In this document: positions 26,387 through 34,776 of the stretch, piece after piece
Layout of the letters: the number at the start of each line of letters is the position of its first letter
How positions within the stretch are numbered: position 1 is the stretch's first letter
Source of the DNA: Candidatus Minthosoma equi
GTDB lineage: Bacteria > Bacteroidota > Bacteroidia > Bacteroidales > Bacteroidaceae
Assembly: GCA_018064885.1 (NCBI GenBank)
Contig: JAGHUI010000066.1
Span: forward strand, 1-36,462
Length of the DNA: 36,462 bases
Reading direction: 5' to 3'
Notes under the pieces: model-generated
What the model saw: only the letters and a program-made list of their open reading frames with translations
The model's database searches: none
Told to the model about the DNA's origin: nothing
Made by a program: the position numbers and the translations under genes

Positions 26387-26459
26387 ACGGGGTTAGTTTA
26401 GTTGGTAGAATATCGGTCTCCAAAACCGAGGGTCGGGGGTTCGAGTCCCTCACCCCGTG
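26387..26459 (+). tRNA. tRNA-Trp(CCA)
   Basis: A 73-nt cloverleaf: acceptor ACGGGGT / ACCCCGT, D arm GTTT/GAAT, anticodon stem TCGGT/ACCGA with loop CTCCAAA (anticodon CCA), T stem GGGGG/CCCTC with loop TTCGAGT, discriminator G. CCA is not encoded. It lies 19 bp after tRNA-Arg. Confidence 0.94.
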
Positions 26460-26467
26460 CAAAATTG

Positions 26468-26510
26468 AACGTCTTAAAAGCTTGATACAAGCCATTAAGG
26501 CGTTTTTTTT
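26468..26510 (+). terminator. Intrinsic terminator of the tRNA operon
   Basis: AACGTCTTAA (26468-26477) pairs with TTAAGGCGTT (26495-26504) with one G-U pair, and the T run continues through 26510. An inner GCTTG/CAAGC pair shortens the loop. Confidence 0.9.
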
Positions 26511-26528
26511 ATAAAGAAAAAGATTCAC

Positions 26529-26996
26529 GTGGATTCAATAAACCAATTCTTCATAGAGTACGGATACATAGGAATGGCATTAGCCTCCTTCCTTGCAGGC
26601 ACCTTTGTGCCCATAAGCTCCGAAGCAATCATGGCAACCCTGCTTGCCACCACAGACATGGACCCCTGGCTCACCATCGCCAGCGGAACCATAGGCAACG
26701 TCATGGCATCAATGTTCAACTACTACATCGGACGCATAGGCAGCGTAGAGCAGATATCACGATGGATGCACATCAAGGAAAGGCGACTGCGCAAGACACG
26801 AGACTATGTAGAGCGCAAAGGCTCATGGATGGCAATGTTCTCCTTCCTCCCATTCTTCGGAACAGCAATAGGCATATCGTTAGGCATACTCCGAGCAAAC
26901 GTATTTGGAGTCATGATATTCTCCCTCATAGGCAAGTTCACCCGCTACGTCATAGTGGCATTCTCAGCCGTAGCCATGAAATACAGCGGATTGTAA
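26529..26996 (+). CDS. YqaA/DedA-type small membrane protein
   Basis: 155 residues with about four membrane helices. It resembles the YqaA branch of the DedA/SNARE-associated superfamily: IEYGYIGMALASFLAGTFVP at the N-terminus, TIASGTIGNVMASMFNYYIGR in the middle, then a polar loop and FLPFFGTAIGISLGILRA. DedA relatives are linked to lipid flipping and membrane homeostasis; the exact substrate here is unknown. The start is GTG at 26529, directly after the tRNA terminator. The stop codon TAA is the first unit of a heptamer tract leading to the next gene. Confidence 0.82.
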   Translation: MDSINQFFIEYGYIGMALASFLAGTFVPISSEAIMATLLATTDMDPWLTIASGTIGNVMASMFNYYIGRIGSVEQISRWMHIKERRLRKTRDYVERKGSWMAMFSFLPFFGTAIGISLGILRANVFGVMIFSLIGKFTRYVIVAFSAVAMKYSGL

Positions 26997-27021
26997 CCCC
27001 TAACCTCTAACCTCTAACCCC
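26994..27021 (+). repeat. Four TAACCYC heptamers joining two genes
   Basis: TAACCCC, TAACCTC, TAACCTC, TAACCCC run head to tail. The first TAA is the stop codon of the YqaA-like gene, and the last unit ends 4 bp before the next ATG. The 7-bp period places a TAA in all three frames. Confidence 0.93.
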
Positions 27022-27025
27022 AATC

Positions 27026-27379
27026 ATGGACATCATGCCAATTCGTGCCATCATACACTACGGAATGCACTTCGCCGTGCCATTTCTCCTTGCCCTGATA
27101 ATCTTCAAAAAAAAGAAAAGGCTAAAAGCATCACTCACAATGATAGCCACGATGCTTGTAGATCTTGACCACCTGCTTGCAGACCCCATCTTCGATCCAA
27201 ACCGCATGAGTTTAGGGTTCCACCTGCTGCACTCCTACTACCTCATACCCCTCTACGTCATCATGTGCTTCTTGCCATACAAGAAGATGCACCTTCCCTG
27301 GTGGTTGCAAGCCATCGGCATCGGTCTCACCTTCCACATGATAACGGACGCACAAGACTACCTCCTGTGGAGGGTATAG
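27026..27379 (+). CDS. DUF6122-like small membrane protein
   Basis: 117 residues with three or four membrane helices. Conserved polar marks are IIHYGMHFAVPF, MLVDLDHLLADPIFDP, FHLLHSYYLIPLYV and GLTFHMITDAQDYLLW. The repeated His and Asp residues facing a membrane pocket recall the YdjM-like membrane-bound metal-dependent hydrolases. It matches what I know of DUF6122, but catalysis is unproven. The start is ATG at 27026; another Met three codons later is possible. It is codirectional with and just downstream of the YqaA-like gene, joined by a heptamer tract. Confidence 0.75.
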   Translation: MDIMPIRAIIHYGMHFAVPFLLALIIFKKKKRLKASLTMIATMLVDLDHLLADPIFDPNRMSLGFHLLHSYYLIPLYVIMCFLPYKKMHLPWWLQAIGIGLTFHMITDAQDYLLWRV

Positions 27380-27394
27380 GGGGGGCAGTCGGCA

Positions 27395-28765
27395 CTACCT
27401 GCCATTATCTTTCTTTTCTACAACCAAGTATATAGATGGAAGGGAAGTGCGACGAGTGAGCCAGTTCTGCATGCGCTGAAAGTTGTTTTTGTCAACAGGC
27501 TGAGACATACGGACAAGGACAAAGTGCGCAATAGAATCGCCTGCCAACGAATCATTTGCATAGGCGGTCCTTCCGCGAGAGATAGACAGAGACTGCACAT
27601 CAGGGTACAGCACCTGAAGCTCTGGCAAGATTGTGCGTGCAAGGTTCTCCTCATTTTGGTATTCATCCAGCTGATGCTGTATTTCTGATGATTTCTCCTC
27701 AGCTATTGTCAAGAGCTCAGCATTCACATTTAGTTCATTGGCATGATTAGACACAAGCAGCTGAACCTCGCTATTTGTCATTCCTGCAGAACCTTGAACA
27801 ACTTTCAACGATGTATTTTCCAAAGAATAATCAGCCATCCTTTGCTCTGCCTGAGCAATGGTAAGGGAATCTATCTCTTGTCCCAAAAGAACAACATTGA
27901 TGCTGCGCGTATCAAAGTCTATAGTGTGGTTCACAACGTGCGACTTCTCAAAATCGAACTCGCCATGAATGAAGCTCTTGGCATGTTGCTCGAAGATTGT
28001 TCTCTGCACAATCCTTACAGTCATAAAGATGCTTGGCACAATGGTCAGCACAACAATGACATAGATGATGTTGCGCACCTTCTTCTGGTGCGTCTGATCT
28101 ATCTGCGTCTGCTTATGGAATCCCATGCAGTTTACGCCAATGAATGTGCTGAGGGCAATGAAGATTGTGTTGATGAGATAGAGATAGAAGGCACCAGCCG
28201 CAAACAGCCAATTTGCTGTGGCAAGTCCGAAGCCTACAGTACAGAGAGGAGGCATGAGAGCCGTTGCAATAGCTACGCCTGGAATGACATTACCCGTACG
28301 TTGGCTCTTGCTGCTGAGTCCTATGATTCCAGCAAGACCGCCACAAAGGGCAATTGCCACATCGTATATCGTAGGAGAAGTACGTGCCAGCAATTCCGAT
28401 TGTGCCTCTTGAATAGGACTCAACAGGAAATATACCGTAGCTGTAGCCACACTGAACAGCGTAGCAATTAGGTAATTGCGGAAAGCACGTTTGAGAAGCT
28501 GGAAGTCATAAACGCCAACGCCAAATCCCATGCCAATGATAGGCCCCATGAGAGGCGAAATGAGCATAGCACCGATGATCACAGCCGTACTGTTCGTGTT
28601 GAGACCAAGAGACGCTACAAAAATAGCGAGGACAAGAATCCACAGCTTAGCACCGCTGAACTCCACTCCCGACTCTATCGCCGCAGCAGTCTCAGTTTCC
28701 AACGCCTTGTCATGCCCCATGTGAATGAGCCTGCGCAAGCGATCGATCAACGAAATATTTTGCAC
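27395..28765 (-). CDS. DUF389 family membrane protein
   Basis: 456 residues. The first ~230 hold six or so membrane helices with the DUF389 hallmark: LGLNTNSTAVIIGAMLISPL then MGPIIGMGFGVGVYDF, and a second Gly/Pro-rich block (GLSSKSQRTGNVIPGVAIAT). The rest (~235-456) is a soluble region after one more helix (IIYVIVVLTIVPSIFMTV), with charged helical segments. The function of DUF389 is not established. The start is GTG at 28765, preceded at 2 bp by a run of seven G on its strand, itself preceded by seven A that include the previous gene's stop codon. Confidence 0.83.
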   Translation of the reverse strand: MQNISLIDRLRRLIHMGHDKALETETAAAIESGVEFSGAKLWILVLAIFVASLGLNTNSTAVIIGAMLISPLMGPIIGMGFGVGVYDFQLLKRAFRNYLIATLFSVATATVYFLLSPIQEAQSELLARTSPTIYDVAIALCGGLAGIIGLSSKSQRTGNVIPGVAIATALMPPLCTVGFGLATANWLFAAGAFYLYLINTIFIALSTFIGVNCMGFHKQTQIDQTHQKKVRNIIYVIVVLTIVPSIFMTVRIVQRTIFEQHAKSFIHGEFDFEKSHVVNHTIDFDTRSINVVLLGQEIDSLTIAQAEQRMADYSLENTSLKVVQGSAGMTNSEVQLLVSNHANELNVNAELLTIAEEKSSEIQHQLDEYQNEENLARTILPELQVLYPDVQSLSISRGRTAYANDSLAGDSIAHFVLVRMSQPVDKNNFQRMQNWLTRRTSLPSIYLVVEKKDNGR

Positions 28766-28766
28766 G

Positions 28767-28780
28767 CCCCCCCTTTTTTT
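28767..28780 (-). repeat. Homopolymer pair A7-G7 before the DUF389 gene start
   Basis: On the minus strand seven A are followed by seven G and then a single C before the GTG start. The A run overlaps the stop codon of the LURP-one-like gene. The G run could act as a very strong or slippage-prone ribosome binding site. Confidence 0.8.
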
Positions 28781-29363
28781 AGTTATTTTCCTTGAGAATC
28801 ATGTCGATAGCAGCAGCGGTAGATGCAATGGCTATGCGCTGTGCCTCATCAGTCACGCTTGGTTCAATATTGACAACATACTTATCAGCATCAGTGAAAA
28901 GTTCCTTAGCCAAACCGTTGAACTTCTTGGATATAGAGCCAAGAGGATTGTTGTTTGTATCGGTGATGTTGAAATCCCAAGCAGTCCAGTTGCCCTGAAT
29001 AGTGGCAATCTTAGCACCACTCATATCAAGGAGTTCAAACTTAGGCTTCAGTCCAAACTTCTGCTTGATAGTAGCCACCTGTGTGCCATTCTCGTCCAGC
29101 ACCTTCATGTTTGACATAAAGAGTGTGAAGCCGCGAGTGAGCGAAGCAATCATCTTTCCCTCCATGTTGTAAACCTCAAGAGTCATTGGCAGGTTCTGCT
29201 TGCTCACGATAAGACTGAGCAGAATGCGAGAACCAGGCATGTTCTCCTTGATGAGACCGATTTCGTTGTTGTTAGCGTCATACACCTTGTAGCCGTTAGT
29301 CAGCTTGAGCACCTGTACCTTTTCGTCGATAACATAGGTGTTGTTCAAAAAGAATTTGTCCAT
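28779..29363 (-). CDS. LURP-one-related / scramblase-like protein
   Basis: 194 residues, cytoplasmic, with repeated beta-hairpins typical of the tubby-like LURP-one/scramblase fold: VIDEKVQVLKLTNGYKVYDA, then NNEIGLIKENMP and LEVYNMEGKMIASLTRGF. Three more strands follow (MKVLDENGTQVATIKQKFG, FELLDMSGAKIATIQGNWTA, FNITDTNNNPLGSISKKF). The C-terminal helix (RIAIASTAAAIDMILKENN) is less hydrophobic than the buried helix of true scramblases. The function in bacteria is unknown. It precedes the DUF389 gene with a 13-bp gap, so they are probably cotranscribed. Its leader shares a 15-mer and a 10-mer with the asd leader. Confidence 0.78.
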   Translation of the reverse strand: MDKFFLNNTYVIDEKVQVLKLTNGYKVYDANNNEIGLIKENMPGSRILLSLIVSKQNLPMTLEVYNMEGKMIASLTRGFTLFMSNMKVLDENGTQVATIKQKFGLKPKFELLDMSGAKIATIQGNWTAWDFNITDTNNNPLGSISKKFNGLAKELFTDADKYVVNIEPSVTDEAQRIAIASTAAAIDMILKENN

Positions 29364-29368
29364 AAATA

Positions 29369-29399
29369 ATTACCTTAAAAGTTTTAAAAATTTGTCTAT
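29369..29399 (-). promoter_or_regulatory. Leader block shared with asd
   Basis: The minus strand carries ATAGACAAAT, 6 nt, then AACTTTTAAGGTAAT, ending 5 nt before the ATG. The same two words in the same order are found before asd at 4591-4618. No perfect TAnnTTTG box was found nearby (the best is TTAATTTG, 29407-29414). Confidence 0.5.
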
Positions 29400-29441
29400 T
29401 GGACTGCAAATTAACAACTTTTTTCGTTTTCCGCCAAACTT

Positions 29442-30209
29442 TCATTCATTTTTCCCATAAGAATAATGGAAATATGCATTCATCTCTTCCTCAAACTCAT
29501 CGGAATAAGATGTGATGCGTACTGGTATATTGTGCATCAGTGGCATATAGTCTATCTCATCAAGGATAAACGGTTTAATATTCTCTAACAGCAAATGTAA
29601 GCCTTGTTTCGTGCCTTCTGTATCTGCAATTTCTTCATTGAGATTGTAGTTTATAGTGTAGGTGAAAGCATGTTCCACAAGCTTTCCACCCATCAGCACT
29701 ATGTAGAAATTGTCGGCACTGATCACATTGCCATGCTGATCGTAGTTGTATTCCATTCTTTGTTTGAGATGTCCGTCTCGATATATTTCTTTCTTGATAA
29801 TCTTGTGACCTTCGGAGTAAGTATAGCGAATGGTGTCATCAGTATCGTAATCACGGTGCAGGATTATGTTGCCATCTTTATCGCACAGGTCTCGACTGAC
29901 TTCTATCCATTGCGGTTCTGTTTCCACAATCTTATCGCCATGCCAGAAACGAGAGCCTTGATTGACAAGACACTTGCGGTAGGTAAGTATGCCTTTCTTA
30001 TTATACATGTTTACATACTTTCTGTTTTCGTCAGTATTGTTCTGATTGAACTTCAGAGAATCATACTCAAACACAATAACATGTTTATTTCCCCAGCTGC
30101 CATCACATTTAACGCTGTCGAGGCGCAAGGTGCTTTGAGCAAGAACAGGTATGGCAAACATTATGTTCAAGAATAAAAGAAAAGGAATCTTGTAGTTTCT
30201 CCGTATCAT
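29442..30209 (-). CDS. Exported protein of unknown function with YD-like repeats
   Basis: 255 residues with a signal peptide (IPFLLFLNIMFAIPVLAQS). The middle has tyrosine/aspartate-rich beta-repeat sequence like that of RHS/YD or MORN-like proteins: DKDGNIILHRDYDTDDTIRY, KEIYRDGHLKQRMEYNYDQH and GNVISADNFYI. Such repeats usually form extended sheets in cell-surface or periplasmic proteins. I recognise no enzyme domain. Its ATG overlaps the stop of the DUF4419 gene by 4 bp (ATGA-type coupling), so it is the third gene of an exported-protein operon. Confidence 0.72.
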   Translation of the reverse strand: MIRRNYKIPFLLFLNIMFAIPVLAQSTLRLDSVKCDGSWGNKHVIVFEYDSLKFNQNNTDENRKYVNMYNKKGILTYRKCLVNQGSRFWHGDKIVETEPQWIEVSRDLCDKDGNIILHRDYDTDDTIRYTYSEGHKIIKKEIYRDGHLKQRMEYNYDQHGNVISADNFYIVLMGGKLVEHAFTYTINYNLNEEIADTEGTKQGLHLLLENIKPFILDEIDYMPLMHNIPVRITSYSDEFEEEMNAYFHYSYGKNE

Positions 30210-31396
30210 TTCTCTCCCTCCTTTTTAGGTGCTTTTCTCACTATCCACCCAATGCGCGCTTTCAATTCGTAGGTGTCTTGATTCTCATCTATGCCAACAA
30301 AGCCTGCATGGAACTGCATTGGTGTTTCAAGCACAGTATTGCCCATAGCATCCTGCACCCTGTAGAGGAAATCTGCAGACTTAACGCTATTGAGCATATC
30401 GCGCGACTTTGTTATTTTCTCTGGTGTGCGGCCTTTGGTGTCGTAAGGGAAAAGGGCAAGGAACCAGCCGTCAAACAGCGTAGGCATGACATTGCTGCAA
30501 CCTCCGCCACGAATTTTATCAATCTCTATCTGCGTCATCATGCAGCGCCAGAACTGATGGTCGGGTTTGCCCTGTGCGGTTTTCACAAACTCTTCAAGGA
30601 CAGGGCATAGTCTGTCTGTCCACCACTTTAGATCGTACTGCTCAAGGGAGCGAGCTTTGTCAAGCACCTTCTGCCAGTCTTCTGGTGTGCCTTTGATGGT
30701 TATGTATGGGATGCCGCATGCAACCCTGAACACCTCGTAATTGAAGTATGGCTGCATGGCATTCATCAGCGTGATCTGTGAAGCAATGCGGCTATCCACT
30801 GTGGTTGTGGTGAAGTTGGCGCACATGTTGTCAACGATGTTGCCCTTTGCGTTCGCCTTCATCTGAGCCACAAAACCATCGAAGATTTTTGGCCAGTCAA
30901 TAGGCTTCAAGTTTGTTGTGTCAACACCTACATCTTCCTTTCCAAGCAGAAGCTGAGAAGTCTCCACCGAAAGAGTTATCTTGCCTTCATGAGAGACAAG
31001 CTTATCACGCAATGCCTCCGCATTCTGATTGACATGCTGGGCAAATCCCTGTGAGATACAAAGCCATACGTCATCGGGAGAAAGTATGAGAGGACGGTGG
31101 TGAGCGTATGCCATCATGAGCATGGAAAACATGGCATTGTCGCCAGTGTGGTAAAACTGAACATCATCGAAACTTGTTGCCACGATGGTCTTTCGTTCCT
31201 TTCCGTCACCCACTCTCCAATTGGCAATCTGTGCTCCGTCTTGCAAGTTCAAGTGTCCATTAGGTGCAGGCAGATTCTCGTCCACCACAAATGTAATGGA
31301 ACCTTCCGTCTGCTTTATTACTACATTCTTCTTTTCTTTCGCAAAAGTGCTTACTGCTATGATGGCTAAAAATAAGGTGAAAAGTATTCGTTTCAT
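30206..31396 (-). CDS. DUF4419-domain exported protein
   Basis: 396 residues with an N-terminal signal peptide (ILFTLFLAIIAVSTFAKE). The body fits DUF4419: SMLMMAYAHHRPLILSPDDV followed by WLCISQGFAQHVNQNAE, then KPIDWPKIFDGFVAQMKA and GGGCSNVMPTLFDGWFLALF. DUF4419 proteins are widespread in Bacteroidetes and fungi, and their biochemical role is not known to me. It starts 11 bp after the preceding exported-protein gene and overlaps the following one by 4 bp, so the three are likely one transcriptional unit driven from 32235-32242. Confidence 0.82.
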   Translation of the reverse strand: MKRILFTLFLAIIAVSTFAKEKKNVVIKQTEGSITFVVDENLPAPNGHLNLQDGAQIANWRVGDGKERKTIVATSFDDVQFYHTGDNAMFSMLMMAYAHHRPLILSPDDVWLCISQGFAQHVNQNAEALRDKLVSHEGKITLSVETSQLLLGKEDVGVDTTNLKPIDWPKIFDGFVAQMKANAKGNIVDNMCANFTTTTVDSRIASQITLMNAMQPYFNYEVFRVACGIPYITIKGTPEDWQKVLDKARSLEQYDLKWWTDRLCPVLEEFVKTAQGKPDHQFWRCMMTQIEIDKIRGGGCSNVMPTLFDGWFLALFPYDTKGRTPEKITKSRDMLNSVKSADFLYRVQDAMGNTVLETPMQFHAGFVGIDENQDTYELKARIGWIVRKAPKKEGEK

Positions 31397-31407
31397 GATA
31401 GTTGTTG

Positions 31408-32199
31408 TTATTGTTTTGACAGTTGTTGCATCTTCTTTAAAATAGCCTCGTAAAGATCATAATCACTGCATTCCTTCGGCACGAACTTTAGGAAATCTTC
31501 ATAGTTCTTTGCTATGGCTGGCATCAGCTCACTCCAGTTCTCTGTCTGTTGTTTATCCACCATTCGGCATACATCGCCCATCACGTTGACAAAGTTACAA
31601 GCAGGTGTGCCATGCTGTGGTTCATGAGTGTAAGCTGCCACAATGCCACAATACTGCGAGTATCCTGAATACGGAATGAGTGAATATCTCGTGCCGTCAA
31701 GCGTGGCACCGCCAACATGTATGGATGATGCTGTGCGAGAGGCGATTTCCAGCAAATCAGTTATTGCGACTCTAAACTCCTCGTCAACAGCAGCCGTTCT
31801 CTTTGTCTTTTTTATTTTGGGATCTTTGTTCTTCTTTTCCCTTCTTTCATTTGCTTCATCAGATTTCAAAGCTTCCCATTCATTCTTCACGAATATGAGT
31901 TTGTCTGACTCTATTATAAGATAACTTGCAGGTATGAATGAAGGTGCAATCTTATAAACGGCAATCGCATCTGGGTATTTCGAGAATACATCTTTGTACG
32001 CAATGGTCAAATAACTCTCTTTGCCTCGCTTGCTTGGCTTGAATTTTCTTTGTGGGTGCGCAGCCTTCTGCTTCTTATCTCTTACTTCATACGGTTCAAG
32101 TTCTTGAATGCTCACTGTATAAGGCTTCATTCCTGTGGTTTGCGCTACAGAAAGCATAGCAAAGACAGCTAAGAGAATTGACAAAAATGATCTTTTCAT
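31408..32199 (-). CDS. Exported protein of unknown function
   Basis: 263 residues from the ATG at 32199 (MKRSFLSILLAVFAMLSVAQ), chosen because it gives a clean signal peptide. An in-frame Met 8 codons upstream would place polar residues before it. After the signal comes a basic, Lys/Arg-rich stretch (KKQKAAHPQRKFKPSKRGKE), then mixed sequence with RVAITDLLEIASRTASSIHV and a C-terminal helical part (SELMPAIAKNYEDFLKFVPK). I recognise no family. It is the first gene of the operon with DUF4419, so a joint periplasmic role is likely. A TAnnTTTG box and direct TTTTACA repeats lie upstream. Confidence 0.72.
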   Translation of the reverse strand: MKRSFLSILLAVFAMLSVAQTTGMKPYTVSIQELEPYEVRDKKQKAAHPQRKFKPSKRGKESYLTIAYKDVFSKYPDAIAVYKIAPSFIPASYLIIESDKLIFVKNEWEALKSDEANERREKKNKDPKIKKTKRTAAVDEEFRVAITDLLEIASRTASSIHVGGATLDGTRYSLIPYSGYSQYCGIVAAYTHEPQHGTPACNFVNVMGDVCRMVDKQQTENWSELMPAIAKNYEDFLKFVPKECSDYDLYEAILKKMQQLSKQ

Positions 32200-32234
32200 A
32201 ATCAAATAGTTTTTGTGATTCAACTTTCATGTCG

Positions 32235-32242
32235 CAAAGGTA
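32235..32242 (-). promoter_or_regulatory. -7 box for the DUF4419 operon
   Basis: The minus strand reads TACCTTTG followed by C, matching TAnnTTTG, 36 bp upstream of the ATG at 32199. A TTGC lies about 21 bp upstream and suits the -33 position. Confidence 0.62.
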
Positions 32243-32274
32243 CAAACATTAACCACAACCATGCAAGAAAACAG

Positions 32275-32334
32275 TTTTACAAATAATTTACAATCGTTGA
32301 AAAAGGGTGTAAATCATTTTACAAATATTTTACA
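32275..32334. repeat. Direct repeats of TTTTACA half-sites upstream of the DUF4419 operon
   Basis: Two 18-bp copies (32275-32292 and 32317-32334; 17 of 18 identical) each hold two [AT]TTTACA words separated by 4 bp. One more, inverted (TGTAAAT), lies between them near 32308. All are 35-95 bp upstream of the operon's -7 box. Confidence 0.6.
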
Positions 32335-32406
32335 TATACAAGTGTCAAAGCCAAGAGCATCACTATATACCATTTCCCCTTTCCCGTTATTCTTTCGGAA
32401 GTTCCG

Positions 32407-33435
32407 TTACGCAAACAGGTCGCCCATCATCTGGCTTGATGGCACCTTCCTTCCCAGATGTCGATAGGCAAGTTCTGTGACTTCACGTCCACGAGGGGTG
32501 CGCTTGATGAATCCTTCCTTGATGAGGAATGGTTCGTAAACTTCTTCCACTGTGCCTGTGTCTTCGCCTATGGCTGTGGCTATGGTGCCAAGTCCGACGG
32601 GACCGCCTTTGAATTTGTCGATGATGGTGAGGAGCAGCTTGTTGTCTATCTCGTCGAGTCCGAACTTATCTATGTTGAGGGCTTCGAGTGCCATGTGGGC
32701 TATGCTGAGGTTGATGGTGCCATTGCCTTTGACCTGTGCGAAGTCACGCACTCGGCGCAGCAGGGCGTTGGCTATTCGGGGTGTGCCTCGTGAGCGGCTG
32801 GCAATCTCGCCTGCTGCATCAAAGTCACATGGTACGCCAAGCAATGTGGAGGAACGGAGGATGATCTTGCGAAGCACGTCGGTGTCGTAATATTCCAGAT
32901 GGAGGTTGATGCCGAAACGAGCGCGTAGAGGCGCTGTAAGCAATCCACTGCGTGTCGTTGCTCCAACGAGGGTGAAGGGGTTGAGGTCTATCTGTATGCT
33001 TCGTGCCGATGGGCCTTTATCTATCATGATGTCGATGCGGTAGTCCTCCATTGCGGAATACAGATATTCTTCCACAACGGGCGAGAGGCGGTGTATCTCG
33101 TCGATGAACAGCACATCGTTCTCTTCGAGCGAGGTAAGGATTCCTGCAAGGTCGCCAGGCTTATCAAGTACAGGACCTGAGGTAACTTTGAAGCCTACTC
33201 CAAGTTCGTTGGCAATGATGTTGGAGAGCGTAGTCTTGCCCAGTCCAGGAGGACCGTGAAGCAGGGTGTGGTCGAGGGGTTCGCCACGGAAGCGTGCTGC
33301 CTCGACAAACACGCTGAGGTTCTCGACGACCTTGGACTGTCCGCTGAAATCGTCGAAGCGCAAAGGACGCAGGGCATTCTCAAAATCCTTTTCCTTGGTT
33401 GTACGCTGTTCTCTTATGTCAAAATCTTCTGTCAT
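32407..33435 (-). CDS. ruvB: Holliday junction branch-migration helicase RuvB
   Basis: 342 residues, the usual length. It is an AAA+ motor that drives branch migration with RuvA during recombination and repair. Walker A is [11 protein letters not shown] (about residues 65-75), Walker B is [10 protein letters not shown], and sensor 1 is [11 protein letters not shown]. The arginine finger and small domain follow ([15 protein letters not shown]), then the RuvB winged helix ending in [15 protein letters not shown]. It starts 50 bp after the U32 gene's stop, in a gap filled with a heptamer tract. ruvA and ruvC are not in the window. Confidence 0.97.
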   Translation of the reverse strand: MTEDFDIREQRTTKEKDFENALRPLRFDDFSGQSKVVENLSVFVEAARFRGEPLDHTLLHGPPGLGKTTLSNIIANELGVGFKVTSGPVLDKPGDLAGILTSLEENDVLFIDEIHRLSPVVEEYLYSAMEDYRIDIMIDKGPSARSIQIDLNPFTLVGATTRSGLLTAPLRARFGINLHLEYYDTDVLRKIILRSSTLLGVPCDFDAAGEIASRSRGTPRIANALLRRVRDFAQVKGNGTINLSIAHMALEALNIDKFGLDEIDNKLLLTIIDKFKGGPVGLGTIATAIGEDTGTVEEVYEPFLIKEGFIKRTPRGREVTELAYRHLGRKVPSSQMMGDLFA

Positions 33436-33470
33436 TTTCCATTAACTCTTTTAATTTTTAACTTCCCCAC

Positions 33471-33491
33471 TCAACTCTTAACTTTTAACTT
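33471..33491 (-). repeat. Heptamer tract at the U32 gene stop codon
   Basis: The plus strand reads TCAACTC, TTAACTT, TTAACTT. On the minus strand this gives AAGTTAA-type units whose stop codons fall in all three frames. The U32 stop codon (33485-33487) is part of the tract. A degenerate similar run extends left to about 33443, near the ruvB start. Confidence 0.85.
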
Positions 33492-34750
33492 ATTTGTGTC
33501 AGCCTGTCTGCTGCCTGCAGCACATACAGGCGGTCGTTCGGGCGCACACGTTCGCTGGTCTTTATCGATATGTGCTGACCACGGGTTGCCGCATCCACAG
33601 GCTGGAGGTCGTAGCGTATCTCGTCGCAAGGCTGTATGAGTGCGCCTGTTGTGGTTCCAGTCACAAGAATCTTGTCGCCTACATGAAGGTCAACATTCTC
33701 TATGAGAAATTCCGCCACGCCTATCTTAGAGAAATACTTCATGCATTTGCCCACATACACCTTCTTCTCCGTAGCTTTGCTGCCATACACCTCACACCAT
33801 TCTCCAAGCTTTGCCCCCTGATAATATCCATCCCAGAATCCTCGGTTGAACACAGTGCTGAGCTGGGCATCCCACTCGTCTTTTTCCTCTGCCGCATCGG
33901 CAAATGTGCCATCAAGAACTGAATTGATAGCCTCATCGTATGCCTTGACAACGGTATGAACATACTCTGGGCCTCTTGCCCTGCCCTCTATCTTGAACAC
34001 ACGCACTCCTGCATTCATCATGACATCGATGAAGCGGATGGTCTTCAAGTCCTTAGGGGACATGATGTATTTATTGTCAATGTTGAGCTTGTTGCCTGTC
34101 TCAAGGTCGGTAGCCTCATATCCTCGGCGACAAATCTGCACGCACTCGCCGCGATTGGCACTGCGTCCTGCATTCTGGAGAGAGAGGTAGCACTTGCCGC
34201 TGATTGCCATGCAGAGTGCTCCGTGGCAGAACATCTCAATGCGGATAAGTTCGCCATGAGGGCCGCGAATGTCCTGCTTGATGATCTGCTCGTAAATGTC
34301 ACGCACCTGCCACATGTTCAGCTCTCTTGCCAGCACCACGACATCGGCAAACTGAGCATAGAACTTCAGAGCCTCGATGTTGGAGATGTTCAGCTGAGTG
34401 CTCAGATGCACCTCCTGCCCCACCCTCTGACAATAGGTCATCACAGCCACATCGCTGGCAATGACAGCACTGATCTCTGCCTGCTTGGCAGCATCGATGA
34501 TTTCGTGCATCGTCTCAATGTCCTCGCCGTAGATAATGGTGTTGACCGTGAGGTACGACTTCAATCCATGCTCATGGCAGATGGCAGCAATCTCCTTGAG
34601 GTCGTCAATGGTGAATGCATTGGCAGAATGACTGCGCATGTTGAGTTTGCCAATGCCAAAATATACAGAATTTGCTCCAGCATTTATAGCTGCCGCAAGA
34701 CTCTCGCGACTGCCCACAGGAGCCATTATTTCAAAATCAGAACGTTTCAT
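33485..34750 (-). CDS. U32 peptidase family protein (TrhP/YegQ-like)
   Basis: 421 residues from the ATG at 34750 (MKRSDFEIMAPVGSRESLAA). The frame is open for 44 more codons upstream, but those cross a tandem repeat and the previous gene's end, so they are rejected. TIM-barrel U32 marks: GANSVYFGIGKLNMRSHS, then MFCHGALCMAISGKCYLS and the Cys cluster NRGECVQICRRGYE, which fits an iron-sulfur or metal site. Characterised relatives (TrhP/YegQ, RlhA) make 5-hydroxyuridine in tRNA or hydroxycytidine in rRNA, so RNA hydroxylation using prephenate-derived chemistry is more likely than proteolysis. It follows the THUMP-like methyltransferase gene with a heptamer tract in the gap. Confidence 0.87.
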   Translation of the reverse strand: MKRSDFEIMAPVGSRESLAAAINAGANSVYFGIGKLNMRSHSANAFTIDDLKEIAAICHEHGLKSYLTVNTIIYGEDIETMHEIIDAAKQAEISAVIASDVAVMTYCQRVGQEVHLSTQLNISNIEALKFYAQFADVVVLARELNMWQVRDIYEQIIKQDIRGPHGELIRIEMFCHGALCMAISGKCYLSLQNAGRSANRGECVQICRRGYEATDLETGNKLNIDNKYIMSPKDLKTIRFIDVMMNAGVRVFKIEGRARGPEYVHTVVKAYDEAINSVLDGTFADAAEEKDEWDAQLSTVFNRGFWDGYYQGAKLGEWCEVYGSKATEKKVYVGKCMKYFSKIGVAEFLIENVDLHVGDKILVTGTTTGALIQPCDEIRYDLQPVDAATRGQHISIKTSERVRPNDRLYVLQAADRLTQIS

Positions 34751-34776
34751 GTGTGCAAAGATAGGCATTTTAAACT

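Noticed and set aside
25321-26388. Antisense frame of 355 codons over menB and into the tRNA-Arg gene
   Set aside because: It covers menB and part of a tRNA in antisense and shows only low-complexity Val/Ala/His-rich sequence; a shadow frame.
26296-26459. tRNA genes as an integration site
   Set aside because: Both tRNAs are intact, no partial duplicate was seen, and the flanking genes are ordinary chromosomal ones.
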